Positions 35,203 through 43,184 of a DNA stretch of 64,000 bases are shown piece after piece. The position numbers and the translations under genes were made by a program. Each line of letters begins with the position of its first letter. Position 1 is the first letter of the stretch. The stretch spans positions 2,356,001 to 2,420,000 of the forward strand of contig NZ_JAUFQQ010000003.1 in the NCBI RefSeq assembly GCF_030409845.1, given 5' to 3'. The notes below the pieces were generated by a model. The model was not told where the DNA came from and searched no databases. It saw only the letters and a list, made by a program, of their open reading frames with translations. The DNA is from Flavobacterium branchiarum. GTDB lineage: Bacteria; Bacteroidota; Bacteroidia; Flavobacteriales; Flavobacteriaceae.

Positions 35203-35310
35203 ATGGCAGCGAAAAAAATAAAAACATGGAAAAAAAGCTACACCTACGTGCTTGTAGCCAATGCCATTTATATTCTAGTTTTTTACTTAATAATGCAATT
35301 ATACTCATAA
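35203..35310 (+). CDS. 35-residue single-pass membrane peptide
   Basis: A short frame (35 codons plus stop) begins MAAKKIKTWKKSYTYV and continues with one hydrophobic helix (VLVANAIYILVFYLIM). It is preceded by a basic segment, so the N-terminus should face the cytoplasm. It sits 11 bp after the deacetylase and 3 bp before the symporter start, in a tight three-gene unit. The arrangement recalls small accessory subunits that accompany some SSS-type transporters. No family is recognised. Confidence 0.6.
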   Translation: MAAKKIKTWKKSYTYVLVANAIYILVFYLIMQLYS

Positions 35311-35313
35311 CAT

Positions 35314-37041
35314 ATGCAACTATTTGATTGGGTTATACTCATCGTCACACTTTTATTTATTGTTGGTTACGGCTCATGGAAAACCAAAGGCAGTAAGAAT
35401 GTCGAAGAATTTATTTTAGGAAATAACGAAACTCCTTGGTACACTGTTGGGCTATCGGTAATGGCCACACAAGCAAGTGCTATTACATTTTTATCAACTC
35501 CAGGTCAAGCCTATCACGACGGAATGGGGTTTGTGCAGTTCTATTTTGGATTGCCAATTGCCATGATCGTTATTTGCGTTACCTTCATACCATTATATCA
35601 TAAATTCAAAGTATTTACTGCTTATGAATTTCTAGAAAAACGATTCGATTTAAAAACACGTTCATTAGCTGCGATTCTATTCTTGGTTCAAAGAGGTTTA
35701 GGAACAGGATTAACCATTTATGCCCCTGCAATTATACTTTCGGCACTACTAGGATGGAACCTGACTGTAATGAATGTAATGATCGGTTTACTGGTAATTA
35801 TTTATACATTCTCTGGTGGTACAAAAGCGGTGAATGTCACGCAAAAACAACAAATGTTTGTCATCATGTCGGGAATGTTTATTACCTTTTTCTTGATACT
35901 ACATTACTTACCAAATGATATGACTTTTACAAATGCGATGCATATAGCGGGAGCAAATGATAAAATGAATATTGTAGACTTTTCATTTAATCCTGAAGAA
36001 AAATACACTTTTTGGAGCGGAATAACTGGTGGATTCTTTCTTGCCCTTGCTTATTTTGGAACTGACCAATCACAAGTAGGTCGCTATTTATCTGGTAGAT
36101 CGGTTAAGGAAAGCCAAATGGGATTAATCATGAACGGACTTTTAAAAGTTCCGATGCAATTTTTCATTCTACTTACAGGAATAATGGTTTTTGTTTTTTT
36201 TCAGTTTAACCCAGTTCCTTTAAACTTTAATCCGAACAATAAAGCTATAATTGAAAAATCGGCATATAAAGACGAATACAAATCTTTAGAAAAAAAGCTA
36301 AACGTGCTATCCGAAGACAAAAAAGTAATCAACTTATTATATATCGATCAATTAAATCAAGATTATGATAATCCGATTCTACGAAAAGAATTAGTAACAT
36401 TATCAAATAAAGAAAGAGAGTTACGCGAGAAAGCCAAAGAAATAATCATGAAAGCCGATAGTAATAGTGAAACAAATGATAAGGATTATGTATTCTTTCA
36501 TTTTATTCTAAATTATTTACCCAAGGGCTTAATAGGTTTGTTATTGGCTGTAATCCTTTCGGCCGCAATGTCATCTACTGCTTCGGGACTTAATGCATTG
36601 GCATCAACAACTGCCATTGATATTTATAAACGTAATCTTAAAAGTCAAAAATCAGACAAACACTATCTCTATGCAACTAAATTTTTTACTTTATTCTGGG
36701 GAATAATAGCGATTCTTTTTGCTTGTATAGGAACCTTATTCGAAAACCTCATACAACTTGTAAACATTATTGGATCAATATTTTACGGTACTGTTTTAGG
36801 AATATTTTTGGTTGGTTTTTACATCAGACGCGTACAATCAAAAGCGGTGTTCTATAGCGCTCTTATTAGCCAAATTACCATTTTTATAATTTTTTATTAT
36901 GCTATTTGGATTTATCCAAGTGGCCAAGAGAAACTAGGTTATTTATGGCTTAACTTTATCGGTGCCATGCTAACCATTTTCTTATCCATGCTTATGCAAT
37001 TTACTATCTTTAGAAAACAAAAAGCAATAGTATTAGATTAA
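35314..37041 (+). CDS. sodium:solute symporter (SSS family)
   Basis: The 575-residue inner-membrane protein has about 13 membrane segments and the SSS pattern: YTVGLSVMATQASAITFLSTPG (TM2, sodium site), IIYTFSGGTKAVNVTQKQQM, FFLALAYFGTDQSQVGRYLSGR, and LSAAMSSTASGLNALASTTA. A charged hydrophilic insertion of about 80 residues (~305-388) interrupts the membrane part after YLSGR and TM8, longer than in typical members. It probably imports a sugar or amino-sugar with sodium, in step with the upstream deacetylase. A strong terminator follows. Confidence 0.87.
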   Translation: MQLFDWVILIVTLLFIVGYGSWKTKGSKNVEEFILGNNETPWYTVGLSVMATQASAITFLSTPGQAYHDGMGFVQFYFGLPIAMIVICVTFIPLYHKFKVFTAYEFLEKRFDLKTRSLAAILFLVQRGLGTGLTIYAPAIILSALLGWNLTVMNVMIGLLVIIYTFSGGTKAVNVTQKQQMFVIMSGMFITFFLILHYLPNDMTFTNAMHIAGANDKMNIVDFSFNPEEKYTFWSGITGGFFLALAYFGTDQSQVGRYLSGRSVKESQMGLIMNGLLKVPMQFFILLTGIMVFVFFQFNPVPLNFNPNNKAIIEKSAYKDEYKSLEKKLNVLSEDKKVINLLYIDQLNQDYDNPILRKELVTLSNKERELREKAKEIIMKADSNSETNDKDYVFFHFILNYLPKGLIGLLLAVILSAAMSSTASGLNALASTTAIDIYKRNLKSQKSDKHYLYATKFFTLFWGIIAILFACIGTLFENLIQLVNIIGSIFYGTVLGIFLVGFYIRRVQSKAVFYSALISQITIFIIFYYAIWIYPSGQEKLGYLWLNFIGAMLTIFLSMLMQFTIFRKQKAIVLD

Positions 37042-37048
37042 CACTAAA

Positions 37049-37087
37049 AAAAAACGCTGTAAAACATATGCTTTACAGCGTTTTTTT
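37049..37087 (+). terminator. rho-independent terminator of the PIG-L/symporter unit
   Basis: A 15-bp stem AAAAAACGCTGTAAA with its complement and a T-run lies 8 bp after the symporter stop. Confidence 0.9.
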
Positions 37088-37349
37088 ATTCTAATCATTT
37101 AAATTAAACATACAAAAGAGGCTAAATAATCTTTTCAATAAATGATTAATCTATCTAGTATATTAAGTTTCTCTATTAGTTCTGATAGCCATTAGAATCT
37201 TCTTTAATAAAAGCTGGAAACGGCTCTTAATCTTAAAATAAACGACATAGCAAGAATACATTTATCTTATGCTTAAACCACTTTTTCATGATCGCTAGCT
37301 AAACAGTTAAAATAAACGTAAACCTATTTTATACTCTAAATAAGGCATA
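37088..37349. other. non-coding spacer
   Basis: This stretch lies between two convergent terminators. No gene or repeat is seen in it. Confidence 0.6.
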
Positions 37350-37390
37350 AAAAAATCCCATTTTGAAATAGTATCAAAATGGGATTTTTT
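37350..37390 (-). terminator. rho-independent terminator of the DUF2911 gene
   Basis: A 17-bp perfect stem (AAAAAATCCCATTTTGA) with a 7-base loop lies 18 bp after the stop at 37409. Confidence 0.9.
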
Positions 37391-37408
37391 AGTAAATAGA
37401 ATAATTAA

Positions 37409-38254
37409 TTATTTACTCCATTCAGAAATACTGTCTTTATTCATTTTTACGTAATCCTGATTTTTAGCAGCTTCAGAAGCAGCAAGTGAAATTTTAGCAG
37501 TTTCGATAGCTCCTTTCTTGTCTCCTTGTTTAGCTTGGATTAATGATTTAAGTCTGTAGAAGTAGAACGGTTTGTTTTCGCTTAACTCAATAGCTTTGTC
37601 AACATATTCTCTTGCTTTAGCGATATCTCCACCTTTTGTTTGGAAAGTGTATTGTGCAGCAGCAAAATAATCATTTGATGATGGTCCTGCTAATACTTTT
37701 TTGATACTTTCTGAAGCAATTTGATCTGTAGGAACATCAAATTTTACTGATACAGAAGAGTTTTCCCAAGCAATATCAAGAGTTCCAGAATTGAAATCTA
37801 AATTATTAATTCCAATTGTGAAAGTTTGAACTGCTTTATTTAAAGCTTCTTCTTTTACAGTAGTTTTTAAAGCTACATCAGCATCGTTCCAATTTTCTGG
37901 CAATCCCCAGTTGTCTGTTTTTGAATAGAAAATAACATCCCAGCTTTCAATTCTTGGAATAGTAAAGATTGCATATTTTCCTTTTTTCAATGTTTTTCCA
38001 TCAATTACAACATCATCGCTAAATGATATTATTGAATTTTCGTTTGCACCCGTTCTCCATAATTTACCAAACGGAACCAAGTTTCCAAATACAGCTCTAC
38101 CTCTAGCGCCTGGTCTTGAGTAAGTAACTTCTACATCTGTTAAACCAACAATCTGGTTTACAACTGCTTTAGGACTCGATTGAGGAGTTTTTATTTGTGC
38201 TTCTGCAACAAATGGAGCAATAACAATTGCTAAGGCAATAAGTACTTTTTTCAT
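37409..38254 (-). CDS. DUF2911 domain protein, secreted, TPR tail
   Basis: A 281-residue protein with a signal peptide (cleavage after AEAQ, about residue 19). The DUF2911 domain (~22-175) shows PQSSPKAVVNQIVGLTDVEV, SRPGARGRAVFGNLVPFGKLW and GKTLKKGKYAIFTIP. A TPR-like C-terminal part follows (YFAAAQYTFQTKGGDIAKAREYVDKAIEL). It is probably periplasmic; the function is unknown. A TAATTTTG element lies 25 bp upstream of the ATG, and a strong terminator lies downstream. Confidence 0.85.
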   Translation of the reverse strand: MKKVLIALAIVIAPFVAEAQIKTPQSSPKAVVNQIVGLTDVEVTYSRPGARGRAVFGNLVPFGKLWRTGANENSIISFSDDVVIDGKTLKKGKYAIFTIPRIESWDVIFYSKTDNWGLPENWNDADVALKTTVKEEALNKAVQTFTIGINNLDFNSGTLDIAWENSSVSVKFDVPTDQIASESIKKVLAGPSSNDYFAAAQYTFQTKGGDIAKAREYVDKAIELSENKPFYFYRLKSLIQAKQGDKKGAIETAKISLAASEAAKNQDYVKMNKDSISEWSK

Positions 38255-38278
38255 TATTTATAGTTTTTTTTGTTTTCC

Positions 38279-38286
38279 CAAAATTA
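38279..38286 (-). promoter_or_regulatory. candidate -7 element (TAATTTTG) of the DUF2911 gene
   Basis: On the minus strand TAATTTTG matches TAnnTTTG. A TTTG lies 15 bp upstream, shorter than the usual 19-20. Confidence 0.4.
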
Positions 38287-38315
38287 CGAATTCGATCTGT
38301 TCAAAATGTTAATAA

Positions 38316-38987
38316 TTACCTAATAGAAGACTTAATCTTCACTATTTTATCAAAGTTCAATTCATTAAAATGATTAATAACAATGTCGGCATCTGATAAG
38401 TCCTGCATTTTAGAATGTTCGCTATTGTAACCCACGCAAAATATTCCCGCAGCTTTTGCGGCTTTTACGCCATTGGTACTATCTTCAATGATAATACAAT
38501 TTTCTTTTGGCGCTTTAGATAATGATGCTGCATGAAGAAATATAGCTGGATTTGGCTTTGATTGAGGAAAGTCCTCTCCACTTACGATATCTGTAAAATA
38601 CTGATGTAAATTAAAACGTGTAAAAACACGCTCTATAGTTACTTTTGAAGCCGACGAAGCTAAAATTAATTGCATACCATTAGCATACAAATCTTTAATT
38701 AAATCCTCAACACCATCTAATAAGAACAAATCTTCTTTGGTATCAAAAGCATCATTAAAAATAGTTCTTTTTCTCTGAATCAAATCTTCTACGTCTTGCT
38801 CTATCGTTGGAAAAATATTCTTTAACGTTTGAAAAGTATTTCGTGTCGAAAACCCTGTAAACGAAGTATAAATTTCATCGGACACCTCAATATTTAATTC
38901 TGAAAATTGTTTATGGTAAGCATAAGAATGAACGGGTTCTGTATCTACAATTACACCGTCCATATCAAAAATTACTGTTTTAATCAT
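38316..38987 (-). CDS. HAD-family hydrolase, beta-phosphoglucomutase-like
   Basis: The 223-residue cytoplasmic protein has motif I FDMDGVIVDTEPVH, a helical cap (~20-85), motif II (LILASSASK), motif III (QSKPNPAIFLHAA) and motif IV (IIEDSTNGVKAAKAAG). This is the subclass IA type seen in phosphoglycolate phosphatase and beta-phosphoglucomutase. The substrate cannot be fixed from sequence. A repeat block lies directly upstream, so the promoter must be within or next to it. Confidence 0.85.
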   Translation of the reverse strand: MIKTVIFDMDGVIVDTEPVHSYAYHKQFSELNIEVSDEIYTSFTGFSTRNTFQTLKNIFPTIEQDVEDLIQRKRTIFNDAFDTKEDLFLLDGVEDLIKDLYANGMQLILASSASKVTIERVFTRFNLHQYFTDIVSGEDFPQSKPNPAIFLHAASLSKAPKENCIIIEDSTNGVKAAKAAGIFCVGYNSEHSKMQDLSDADIVINHFNELNFDKIVKIKSSIR

Positions 38988-39029
38988 TTTTTTATTTTTA
39001 AGACTTTAAGCATCTAAGATTATTCTATT

Positions 39030-39333
39030 TGTAAACTGCGACTGTTTTATTTTGTTTCAAGTTTAATGTTTCAAGTTCTACATTGCGACTTTAAACTGTG
39101 ACTGTTTTTTTGTTTCAAGTTTAATATTTCAAGTTCCATACTGAGACTGTAAACTGTGACGGTTTTTTGTTTCAAGTTTCAAGTTCTGGACTGAGACTGT
39201 CCTTCGGCTCCGCTCAGGATGACACCGAAAACTGTGACTGTAAACCGCGACTATTTTTTGTTTCAGGTTCTACACTGCGACTGCCCTTCGGCTCCGCTCA
39301 GGATGACACTGCAAACTGCGACTGAAAACTGAA
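39030..39333. repeat. composite interspersed repeat block
   Basis: TGTAAACTGCGACTG phrases alternate with TTTCAAGTTTAATGTTTCAAGTTC and two copies of CCTTCGGCTCCGCTCAGGATGACA. Modules and orientation match the block at 21.06-21.36 kb. The block reaches to within a few bases of the tcdA stop at 39337. Confidence 0.82.
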
Positions 39334-39336
39334 AAA

Positions 39337-40050
39337 CTACTTCTTAAGCAAATATCTAATAACGGTTTCGGCAGTATATAAACCAAATAATCCAGGCATA
39401 TAGCTATTGGTACCGTAAAACGATTTTTTAAAATTAGATCCATCTGTCATTTTTAAACTTGATTCATCTTGAATTTCTGAAGAAAAAACTACTTTTAATT
39501 TATCAATTTTAACCTCTTTTAATCTTTTTCGAATTGTTTTAGCAAAATAACAATTTACAGTATTAGAAATATCGGTAACTTTTACTTTCGAAGCTTCCAT
39601 TTTTCCACCTGCTCCCATGCTACTAATTATTTTTACATGCTTGCGTTTAGCGGCAATAATCAAATTTAATTTTGGAGTAACGCTATCAATACAATCCAAA
39701 ACATAATCAAATTCTTCGGTAACAATTTCGAAAGCGCGCTCTGGCGAAAGAAACTCCTGAACTCTGATTAATTTTAATTCTGGATTAATATCCATTAAAC
39801 GATCTCCTACGACAGTAACTTTAGGTTGCCCTACAGTTGAGTGTAAAGCTGGTAATTGTCTGTTTATATTGGTAATATCTACTACATCTCCATCTACAAT
39901 AGTCATTGTCCCTACTCCAGCTCTGGCTAAAAACTCTGCAGCAAACGATCCCACTCCGCCTAATCCAACAACAAGAACGTGTGAATTTTTAAGATTATCT
40001 AATCCTTCTTTTTTAAATAATAATTCGGCTCTTTCAGTCCACTCTGCCAT
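39337..40050 (-). CDS. tcdA: tRNA threonylcarbamoyladenosine dehydratase
   Basis: TcdA cyclises t6A37 of tRNA to ct6A using ATP. The 237-residue protein is a ThiF/E1-like enzyme with the nucleotide motif GLGGVGSFAAEFLARAGVG, the DGDVVDITNINRQ strand, and YVLDCIDSVTPKLNLI. The region SSMGAGGKMEASKVKVTDIS is typical of TcdA (CsdL) rather than ThiF or MoeB. No CxxC zinc pair is seen. It is the last gene of a minus-strand run with a TatD-like and a DUF1684 gene, 23 bp after the TatD stop. Confidence 0.88.
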   Translation of the reverse strand: MAEWTERAELLFKKEGLDNLKNSHVLVVGLGGVGSFAAEFLARAGVGTMTIVDGDVVDITNINRQLPALHSTVGQPKVTVVGDRLMDINPELKLIRVQEFLSPERAFEIVTEEFDYVLDCIDSVTPKLNLIIAAKRKHVKIISSMGAGGKMEASKVKVTDISNTVNCYFAKTIRKRLKEVKIDKLKVVFSSEIQDESSLKMTDGSNFKKSFYGTNSYMPGLFGLYTAETVIRYLLKK

Positions 40051-40073
40051 ATATTTTGTTTTTATTTGTTCTT

Positions 40074-40721
40074 TTATTTATTAAATACAATTTTAAAATT
40101 ACTCCAGATTAACTCTTGTAATTCATCGATTGTTATGTTTTTATATTTTGCAGCTAAAGCATATACTGTTTCTATCGTTTCTTCAATAGTATCCGTTTCT
40201 AGAAAAAATCGATTGTTAGGTATACTTTTAAAGACCACTTCTAAATTTGGATTCTTGACTAAATATTTTCCAAAAGAAATATAAAATCCATTATCCAAAA
40301 GTTGCTTGGCCACTTGCTCATTTTTAGAAAAACCATGAATAACCATGGGAACAGTAATGTTTAGTTTTTTCTTTAAAGCAATTACTTCTTGAAAAGCCGC
40401 TACGCAATGAATCACGACCGGCTTTTGATGCTTTTCAGCTAACAATAATTGTCTTTCAAAAACTGCTACTTGCAATTCAAACGAAACCTCAGTTCGTTTA
40501 TCCAAACCACATTCGCCAATAGCCAAACAATTTTCAGTTGCTAGTTTTTGATCAATAACTTCCAAATCAGCTTCAATACGCTCCTCAACTATATACCATG
40601 GATGAATTCCGATGGAGTAAAAAGCAATACTCTCATCAAAATTATTTGGGTATTGATTAACCAAATCCAGAATATCGGGATGATTTGCAGCTTGGTGTGT
40701 ATGGAAATTAAAAAATTTCAT
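40074..40721 (-). CDS. TatD-family metal-dependent hydrolase
   Basis: The 215-residue protein starts MKFFNFHTHQ (first metal ligands HxH). It continues with AIGECGLDK (catalytic glutamate), VIHCVAAF, VIHGFSK and FFLETD, all ligands of the TatD amidohydrolase barrel. TatD proteins act as metal-dependent DNases or phosphoesterases. The chain is shorter than E. coli TatD (about 260) and corresponds to the compact Bacteroidota form. It overlaps the DUF1684 stop by 1 bp. Confidence 0.87.
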   Translation of the reverse strand: MKFFNFHTHQAANHPDILDLVNQYPNNFDESIAFYSIGIHPWYIVEERIEADLEVIDQKLATENCLAIGECGLDKRTEVSFELQVAVFERQLLLAEKHQKPVVIHCVAAFQEVIALKKKLNITVPMVIHGFSKNEQVAKQLLDNGFYISFGKYLVKNPNLEVVFKSIPNNRFFLETDTIEETIETVYALAAKYKNITIDELQELIWSNFKIVFNK

Positions 40722-41323
40722 TAGTCATGAAACTTTTTAACACCAGCCTCAACAGCAACATTCAAGTCATTTTCCAAAGGTACAATTGGACAAGAATATT
40801 TATGATTATAAGCACAATATGGATTATAGGCCTGATTAAAATCGATGGTTATAGTCTTTCCTTTTGGTGTTTTTAAATCAATATATCTTCCACCTATATA
40901 TGTCTCTTTACCAGAAGTTAAATCTGAAAAAGGAAGAAATAAATGGTCTTTGTATTCGGCCTTCTTAGTAAGATCGATGTTTCTGTAAACATTCAATTGC
41001 GAATCAACCCCATCAATCGTAAAATAGACAGTACCATATTTTATATACATTGGTTTTCTATCCGTAGACGTTTTCATCTCAAAAGCTTTTTCTTTTTTAG
41101 CTTTCACAAATTTTGCTACAACCGAGTATTTTTCGTTTATCGGATAAAAATCTAATGTCTTGAATGTTTTTAAATCTTCGGCTAATAGCGGACTCGTTTT
41201 TGCATCTGCATATTCGCCATTAATTGTCTTTTGAAAATTTTCGGCATCAGTATTATTTAATTTCTCTTGGGCAAACCCAGAATTTAATGCTAAAAGTGCT
41301 AAAAACAGAATTAGGTTTTTCAT
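40721..41323 (-). CDS. DUF1684 domain protein, secreted
   Basis: A 200-residue protein with a signal peptide (cleavage after SGFAQ, about residue 18). It shows the DUF1684 core: LNVYRNIDL, LFLPFSDLTSGKETYIGGRYIDL, IDFNQAYNPYCAYNHKYSCPIVPLEN. The cysteine-containing NPYCAYN...CPIVP segment is the family hallmark. The function is unknown. It leads a three-gene unit with TatD and TcdA and has a good promoter just upstream. Confidence 0.87.
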   Translation of the reverse strand: MKNLILFLALLALNSGFAQEKLNNTDAENFQKTINGEYADAKTSPLLAEDLKTFKTLDFYPINEKYSVVAKFVKAKKEKAFEMKTSTDRKPMYIKYGTVYFTIDGVDSQLNVYRNIDLTKKAEYKDHLFLPFSDLTSGKETYIGGRYIDLKTPKGKTITIDFNQAYNPYCAYNHKYSCPIVPLENDLNVAVEAGVKKFHD

Positions 41324-41337
41324 CTTATAAATTTTAG

Positions 41338-41369
41338 CAAAAATAGTTTAAAAGTAACAAAGCAACAAA
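41338..41369 (-). promoter_or_regulatory. promoter of DUF1684-tatD-tcdA (TTTG-N20-TATTTTTG)
   Basis: On the minus strand TTTG (41369-41366), 20 bases, then TATTTTTG (41345-41338) match both elements of the Bacteroidota promoter consensus with near-ideal spacing. The ATG follows 14 bp later. Confidence 0.65.
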
Positions 41370-41391
41370 GAGTGTAAGTTACAAAGTTTTA

Positions 41392-41399
41392 TAACTTTG
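41392..41399 (+). promoter_or_regulatory. candidate -7 element (TAACTTTG) of the MFS gene
   Basis: TAACTTTG matches TAnnTTTG and lies 19 bp before the MFS gene ATG. A -33 TTTG is not seen. Confidence 0.4.
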
Positions 41400-41418
41400 C
41401 ATATATAACCCATTTATA

Positions 41419-42639
41419 ATGTTTATAACTGCCTTTCAACGATACATAAATAATTTTAGAGGATTTTCTAGAGAAATTTGGATACTTACACTTGTAACTT
41501 TTATTAATCGTGCCGGAACAATGGTTCTTCCTTTTTTATCCAAATATTTAAAAGAAGATCTTCAGTTTACGTACAACCAAGTGGGATGGATTATGGTTTC
41601 TTTCGGATTAGGCTCTATGTTAGGTTCTTGGCTTGGTGGTAAACTATCTGACAAAATAGGCTTTTACAGAATAATGGTTTTTAGCCTTTTTACCAGTGGA
41701 GTTTCCTTATTCTTTCTACAATATTTAACCTCTTTCTGGCCACTATGCTTTGGTATTTTTGCTATCATGACAATAGCCGATATGTTTCGTCCTGCAATGT
41801 ATGTTTCGCTTGGCGCTTATGCAAAACCCGAAAACAGAACTCGTGCCTTAACATTGGTACGACTTGCTGTAAATCTTGGTTTTGCTGCAGGTCCTGCATT
41901 AGGAGGTTTGATTATTATGGGAATTGGATACCAAGGACTATTTTGGGTTGATGGAACTTCATGTATTGTTTCCATAACAATCTTTGCTTTATTAGTAAAA
42001 GAAAAGAAAAAACCAATTCATGATAGCAGCCACGATAGTATAAGCGAACCTAAGTCCGTATTTAAAGACAAAATATTCTGGATTTTCTTATTTATGAGCT
42101 TTGCTACTGCCATGATTTTCTTTCAATTATTTACTACTTTACCATTATATCACAATGAGCAATTTGGGTTGACGGAATTTCAAACTGGACTATTAATGAC
42201 TCTAAATGGTCTTTTAATATTTTCATTAGAAATGCCTATTGTAAGTTATTTGGAGCGTAAGGCGGTTCAAAAAATAAAAATAATTCTTTATGGCTCTTTA
42301 TTAATGGCTTCAAGTTTCTTTTTATTGCTAATTAATTTTTGGGCTGGAATACTTGTATTTGCAATGATTATAATCTCTATTGGAGAAATATTAGCTTTTC
42401 CTTTCTCTAATGCATTTGCATTAAGCAGAGCACCTCGTGGCCAAGAAGGAAGATACATGGCACTATACACAATGAGCTTTAGTTTGGCGCACATTGTTAG
42501 CTCTAAAGTAGGTTTTGAATTCATTACTCAATTTGGATATCAAACCAATTGGTTTATTATGGGATGCATAGGGTTAACCGCAACCATATGTTGTTTTTGG
42601 GTTCGCAATGAATTACAAAAAGAAAACAGCATTTTATAA
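41419..42639 (+). CDS. MFS transporter
   Basis: The 406-residue protein has 12 predicted membrane segments. The MFS motif A appears between TM2 and TM3 (GGKLSDKIGFYRIM), and motif C-like glycines appear in TM5 (VRLAVNLGFAAGPALGGLI), typical of drug:proton antiporters such as the MdtH group. It likely exports small molecules; the substrate is unknown. It is divergent from the DUF1684 operon and about 180 bp upstream of blaI. Confidence 0.85.
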   Translation: MFITAFQRYINNFRGFSREIWILTLVTFINRAGTMVLPFLSKYLKEDLQFTYNQVGWIMVSFGLGSMLGSWLGGKLSDKIGFYRIMVFSLFTSGVSLFFLQYLTSFWPLCFGIFAIMTIADMFRPAMYVSLGAYAKPENRTRALTLVRLAVNLGFAAGPALGGLIIMGIGYQGLFWVDGTSCIVSITIFALLVKEKKKPIHDSSHDSISEPKSVFKDKIFWIFLFMSFATAMIFFQLFTTLPLYHNEQFGLTEFQTGLLMTLNGLLIFSLEMPIVSYLERKAVQKIKIILYGSLLMASSFFLLLINFWAGILVFAMIIISIGEILAFPFSNAFALSRAPRGQEGRYMALYTMSFSLAHIVSSKVGFEFITQFGYQTNWFIMGCIGLTATICCFWVRNELQKENSIL

Positions 42640-42736
42640 GATCCTAAAAATCGCTTCTCAAAACAAAATAACTATCTGTAAAACAATATTTTAAAACTGA
42701 AATACGTTTCTAATAAGACTTCTTTATTTTATTATC

Positions 42737-42792
42737 AACTAAAAAAATAGTTTAATAACTGCTTTTTTAGTTGCGTAACTATAAAAATAGTT
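42737..42792. promoter_or_regulatory. three tandem BlaI-type operators, AACT-N8-AGTT
   Basis: Three 16-bp inverted repeats of the form AACT-N8-AGTT start at 42737, 42757 and 42777, exactly 20 bp apart. The third lies wholly in the spacer of the promoter at 42771-42801 and the second abuts its -33 element, a placement expected of repressor sites. BlaI/MecI proteins bind short dyads as dimers, so autoregulation of the following blaI operon is inferred. Confidence 0.7.
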
Positions 42793-42801
42793 GTACGTTT
42801 G
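42771..42801 (+). promoter_or_regulatory. promoter of the blaI/M56 operon (TTG-N20-TACGTTTG)
   Basis: TTG at 42771-42773, 20 bases, then TACGTTTG at 42794-42801 match the Bacteroidota consensus. The blaI ATG follows 17 bp later. This placement also shows that the longer frame beginning at 42771 starts in the promoter and is not the true start. Confidence 0.7.
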
Positions 42802-42818
42802 ATTTAAAATTAGAAAAC

Positions 42819-43178
42819 ATGCAAAAGTTAACCAATAAAGAAGAAGAGATAATGCACATTTTATGGAAGCTAAACAAAGCTTTTGTAAAAGAAATCCAAG
42901 CTGAGATTACGGAGGATCAGCCGCATTACAATACACTTTCGACCATTGTGCGAAACTTGGAAGAAAAAGGTTTTGTGGCACATACTCCTTTTGGAAATAC
43001 CCATCAATATTACCCAGTTGTAACTTTAAAGGATTACAGCAAGCGTTTCATGAATACAGCAATTGATAACTACTTCAATAGTTCATACAAAAATATGGTC
43101 TCCTTTTTTGCTAAAGAAGAAAAAATATCTGCCGATGAATTACGTGAAATACTGGATATGATCGAAAACAAAAAATAA
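42819..43178 (+). CDS. blaI: BlaI/MecI/CopY family repressor, copy 1
   Basis: The ATG at 42819 (MQKLTNKEEE) is chosen because it matches the start of the downstream copy and clears the promoter. The 119-residue protein has a winged helix (EEIMHILWKLNKAFVKEIQAEI, then YNTLSTIVRNLEEKGFVAHT) and a C-terminal dimerisation helix (YFNSSYKNMVSFFAKEEKISADELREILDMI). BlaI repressors leave DNA when cleaved by their partner M56 sensor protease. The M56 gene follows after 6 bp. It differs from copy 2 at only a few residues (T/K, A/T). Confidence 0.9.
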   Translation: MQKLTNKEEEIMHILWKLNKAFVKEIQAEITEDQPHYNTLSTIVRNLEEKGFVAHTPFGNTHQYYPVVTLKDYSKRFMNTAIDNYFNSSYKNMVSFFAKEEKISADELREILDMIENKK

Positions 43179-43184
43179 TAAATT

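Noticed and set aside
42771-42818. N-terminal extension of the first BlaI from a TTG
   Set aside because: The extension lies in the promoter and operator and is absent in the second copy, whose start matches the ATG at 42819.
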